Origin: Bacteroidota bacterium | GTDB lineage: Bacteria; Bacteroidota; Bacteroidia; Bacteroidales; B39-G9 | Direction of reading: 5' to 3' | Assembly: GCA_003648455.1 (NCBI GenBank) | Contig: QMPG01000007.1 | Coordinates: forward strand, 1 to 26,371 | Length of the DNA: 26,371 bases | Shown: positions 24,381-26,371 of the stretch, piece after piece | Numbering within the stretch: the stretch's first letter is position 1 | Layout of the letters: every line of letters begins with the position of its first letter | Notes under the pieces: model-generated | What the model saw: only the letters and a program-made list of their open reading frames with translations | Told to the model about the DNA's origin: nothing | Databases searched by the model: none | Translations under genes and position numbers: made by a program

Positions 24381-24592
24381 GCTTTTTTCGGTTTATATGT
24401 AATATAAGACCAAGGTTTACAATTAGAATAACTTCTTTCGCCTTTTTCTAAGCCATTATGAAGAGCTGCTTTATCCCAGATATTGTAATATTCACTATCA
24501 GCATTTTTAACTTGAATAATTCCTTCACCTGTTTCTTTAACCCATTCAGCAAACTTATTTGCTCTCAGCGTTTTAGTTAAGTATAAATACAT
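24377..24592 (-). CDS. small hypothetical protein
   Basis: A 71-residue basic protein starting MYLYLTKTLRANKFAEWVKE. GGGGAG precedes this ATG, so the longer frame is rejected. The sequence (KTLRANKFAEWV ... SNCKPWSYITYKPKKA) resembles small phage hypotheticals that I recall without function. Its stop TGA is in the -35 of promoter 16. Confidence 0.65.
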   Translation of the reverse strand: MYLYLTKTLRANKFAEWVKETGEGIIQVKNADSEYYNIWDKAALHNGLEKGERSYSNCKPWSYITYKPKKA

Positions 24593-24608
24593 TTTGTCTC
24601 CCCTTTTA

Positions 24609-24872
24609 TTATTGTGTCCATTCATAAACAGAGTTTCCTGTTTTGAACTTAACATAATTTTCAGTGTCTTCTAGGATTTCCGTAATGTAAGAAGTTTGCC
24701 AGTAATCTTGATATTGATATGATCTACCAGTTAAAGCACCAACCTGAATACAAACACCAACTCTTGGCTTTGCCTGATGTTCAGTTTTTAATTCATTATC
24801 TTCTTCCCATAAAAGCATAGAAACAGGGCCGCTATCTCCAACTCCATCCCTCATTCTTTTTAAAGTATACAT
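24609..24872 (-). CDS. hypothetical protein
   Basis: An 87-residue protein starting MYTLKRMRDGVGDSGPVSML. Beta-rich with WEEDNELKTEHQAKPRVGVC, SYQYQDYWQTSYITEIL and a C-terminal VKFKTGNSVYEWT, which suggests a small barrel. AGAGGA precedes the ATG. It is first behind promoter 17. I do not recognise it. Confidence 0.7.
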   Translation of the reverse strand: MYTLKRMRDGVGDSGPVSMLLWEEDNELKTEHQAKPRVGVCIQVGALTGRSYQYQDYWQTSYITEILEDTENYVKFKTGNSVYEWTQ

Positions 24873-24889
24873 AATTATCCTCTTACATA

Positions 24890-24918
24890 ATTATACACAA
24901 TTATTCTTTTTTTGTCAA
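24890..24918 (-). promoter_or_regulatory. sigma-70 promoter cassette 17
   Basis: TTGACA (24918-24913), a 17-bp spacer with AAGAATAAT, TATAAT (24895-24890). It lies just after the methyltransferase stop and drives 24609 and 24377. Confidence 0.92.
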
Positions 24919-24923
24919 GAGGA

Positions 24924-25796
24924 TTAAAACAATGTTTTTTTGTTTGGTTCTGTAAGTTGTTTGGAATTTTTAATTCTTTCTTTTGCTATTTCATTATATT
25001 CTTCTGTAATATCAATTCCTATATACTTTCTATTGTTAATGTAAGCTATTTTTGACGTAGTTCCTGAGCCACTAAAAGGATCTAAAACAATATCTCCTTC
25101 TTTACTCCAACTTAAAATATGATCTTCTGCAAGTTCTTCTGGAAAAATAGCTGGATGTTTAAAAGCTTCAACATCTTTTGTTGAGTAATTTTTACCTGTA
25201 TTATATTTCCATATATTAAACCTTGGTGAAAAATCAGGAGTTGGTTTTTGAACTCTATTAATTAATTCCCCTTCTTTGTTTCTATATGAAGATTTACCAA
25301 AAGAAGTAAAACCCGCCCATCTATTAGGTTTATCACAAATAAGATTAGCGGTTTTAGGCGCTATTTTTTTAGAGAAAACAAACATATATTCAAAAACTTG
25401 ACTATATCTATTTCCTGTTCTTCTTGCAGGAAACGAAGGCCCGTTTTTCTCATATATCATTGTATCGTGCAGTAAAAAACCCTTATCAATAAAGTGAAGA
25501 GCTTGACGAAAAGATGTTCCAGTTTCGCTTTTTTTAATTACGGCATCACCAACAACCCAAACAACAACAGCACCAAGTTTTAACACTCTATAAAGTTCTT
25601 CAACTATTTCCTCAAAAGGAAAAGAGTATCCGTTAAACTCCACTTTGTTGTTCCCTACAACTCTTTTATATGTTCTCAAATTATCATACGGAGGAGATGT
25701 AACTATTAAATCTATAGAATTACTTTCTATATCACTTAAAACTTCTTCTGCTTTTCCAGTATAAAATATATTAGTTTCCAATATTAAAATCTCCAT
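24924..25796 (-). CDS. DNA methyltransferase (beta class, N4/N6)
   Basis: A 290-residue site-specific DNA methyltransferase. The catalytic motif TSPPYD (about residues 33-38) precedes the SAM motif DPFSGSGTT (about 238-246), the beta-class order. IGIDITEEY follows, as in M.RsrI/M.DpnA-like enzymes. It overlaps the nuclease-like gene upstream by 26 bases. The ATG at 25796 has no ribosome site, while a TTG five codons later is preceded by GGAG and may be the real start. With the neighbour it could form a restriction-modification pair; a solitary protective methylase is the alternative. Confidence 0.9.
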   Translation of the reverse strand: MEILILETNIFYTGKAEEVLSDIESNSIDLIVTSPPYDNLRTYKRVVGNNKVEFNGYSFPFEEIVEELYRVLKLGAVVVWVVGDAVIKKSETGTSFRQALHFIDKGFLLHDTMIYEKNGPSFPARRTGNRYSQVFEYMFVFSKKIAPKTANLICDKPNRWAGFTSFGKSSYRNKEGELINRVQKPTPDFSPRFNIWKYNTGKNYSTKDVEAFKHPAIFPEELAEDHILSWSKEGDIVLDPFSGSGTTSKIAYINNRKYIGIDITEEYNEIAKERIKNSKQLTEPNKKTLF

Positions 25797-26371
25797 TTAC
25801 CAAAGAACTTACAAACGTAATTTGTGTTTCTTCCATTAAGTTAAAACTACTTATTCCATCAATTACGCCCTCAAAACAAGAGCGAACTTCTCCAGCTCCA
25901 GCAACAGACCTAACTTTTTCGGTCATTGCTTCCCTGTTGTCTTTATATGTTCCAAGCTTAACATCTAACATACCACCAAAAACAATAATTAGATTAGTGA
26001 AAATATATCCATTATCTTTTAATGTTTTATATTTTCTGGAAATGTTCAAATATTTTTCGTGATCACTTCCAGTAGACATTTTCGACTTTACTTCAACGAA
26101 ATATAATTTTGTTATTTTATTATCTTCTACTTTAAAAACAATATTATCAGGAATATAACTTCTAGTTCTCTCTTTTGTTCCGCTGAAATAATCTTCAATA
26201 GTAAAGTCATTAAAAATAGCATTAATTTTTTTGTTAGAAAAATCTGTGTCTAATTTAAATGCACATTGTGAGATAACATACATTCCATCTTCTAATGAAG
26301 TATCTCCACTCTTAAAGATAGAAATTTGTATGTCTCTTTTATCTAATTGAATTATATTCTCATTGTTAAAA
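25771..26371 (-). CDS. PD-(D/E)XK-like nuclease, cut by window edge
   Basis: The frame stays open to the end of the window, so the 5' end is missing; 199 residues are visible. IPDNIVFKV, then KLYFVEVKSK about 20 residues on, matches the PD...(D/E)xK nuclease core, and LIIVFGG follows as a core strand. Its overlap with the DNA methyltransferase strongly suggests a type II restriction enzyme or a nuclease controlled by that methylase. An internal ATG at 26283 exists but upstream codons are equally protein-like. The specificity is unknown, and the nuclease call rests on a short motif. Confidence 0.65.
   Translation of the reverse strand, partial: FNNENIIQLDKRDIQISIFKSGDTSLEDGMYVISQCAFKLDTDFSNKKINAIFNDFTIEDYFSGTKERTRSYIPDNIVFKVEDNKITKLYFVEVKSKMSTGSDHEKYLNISRKYKTLKDNGYIFTNLIIVFGGMLDVKLGTYKDNREAMTEKVRSVAGAGEVRSCFEGVIDGISSFNLMEETQITFVSSLVNGDFNIGN

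Overview
This window is strongly AT-rich and every convincing gene lies on the minus strand. Genes are tightly packed, with ATGA- and TAATG-type overlaps. About two dozen tRNA genes, a tmRNA, a PTH2 peptidyl-tRNA hydrolase, an Rnl2-type RNA ligase, PRPP synthetase, HNH nucleases, DNA methyltransferases and many small proteins share the same strand. This is the usual look of an accessory and translation region of a large (jumbo-type) bacteriophage of an AT-rich bacterium. No capsid, tail or replication gene is present, so the phage assignment is inference. The genetic code looks standard, and no suppressor tRNA was found.

Layout, following transcription from high to low coordinates: a restriction-nuclease-like gene (cut by the window edge) and a DNA methyltransferase (24.9-26.4 kb); a short promoter-terminator unit with a 28-codon ORF and a long-stem ncRNA (23.95-24.4 kb); the tRNA zone (18.1-24.0 kb) mixed with small proteins, an HNH nuclease, PTH2 and a phosphoesterase; PRPP synthetase, RNA ligase and a PC4-like protein (15.6-18.1 kb); tmRNA (14.7-15.0 kb); two radical SAM genes with a family of proteins sharing the N-terminal motif GFVSNSSSSSF (9.6-15.4 kb); an HNH nuclease and small proteins (7.8-9.6 kb); a DUF2828-type Ro60-like protein with its partner gene and tRNA-like RNAs (4.9-7.8 kb); Dam methylase (3.7-4.6 kb); and an operon of phosphoesterase, cREC-like receiver protein, purine phosphoribosyltransferase and nucleobase permease (0.4-3.4 kb).

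Seventeen near-identical sigma-70-type promoters divide the window into short operons in which tRNAs and mRNAs share transcripts. All have a -35 TTGACA, a 17-bp spacer and a -10 (TATAAT in 16). An AAGAATAAT box in the spacer is invariant. Several also supply the stop codon of the gene before them.

Two systems stand out. The first is a Ro60/Y-RNA-like module. The DUF2828 gene is preceded by two copies of a paired-end RNA element (AGAYAC-TAACAGCAA ... GTRTCTAG), the first at the predicted transcription start. More copies occur between tRNAs. One copy closes a circularly permuted tRNA-like domain, and one is grafted into the anticodon loop of a tRNA-like gene. A complete circularly permuted cloverleaf lies downstream of the DUF2828 operon. 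The second is a group of four small proteins with an identical Ser5 N-terminal motif, three of them in one operon with a radical SAM enzyme. This resembles a peptide- or protein-modification system.
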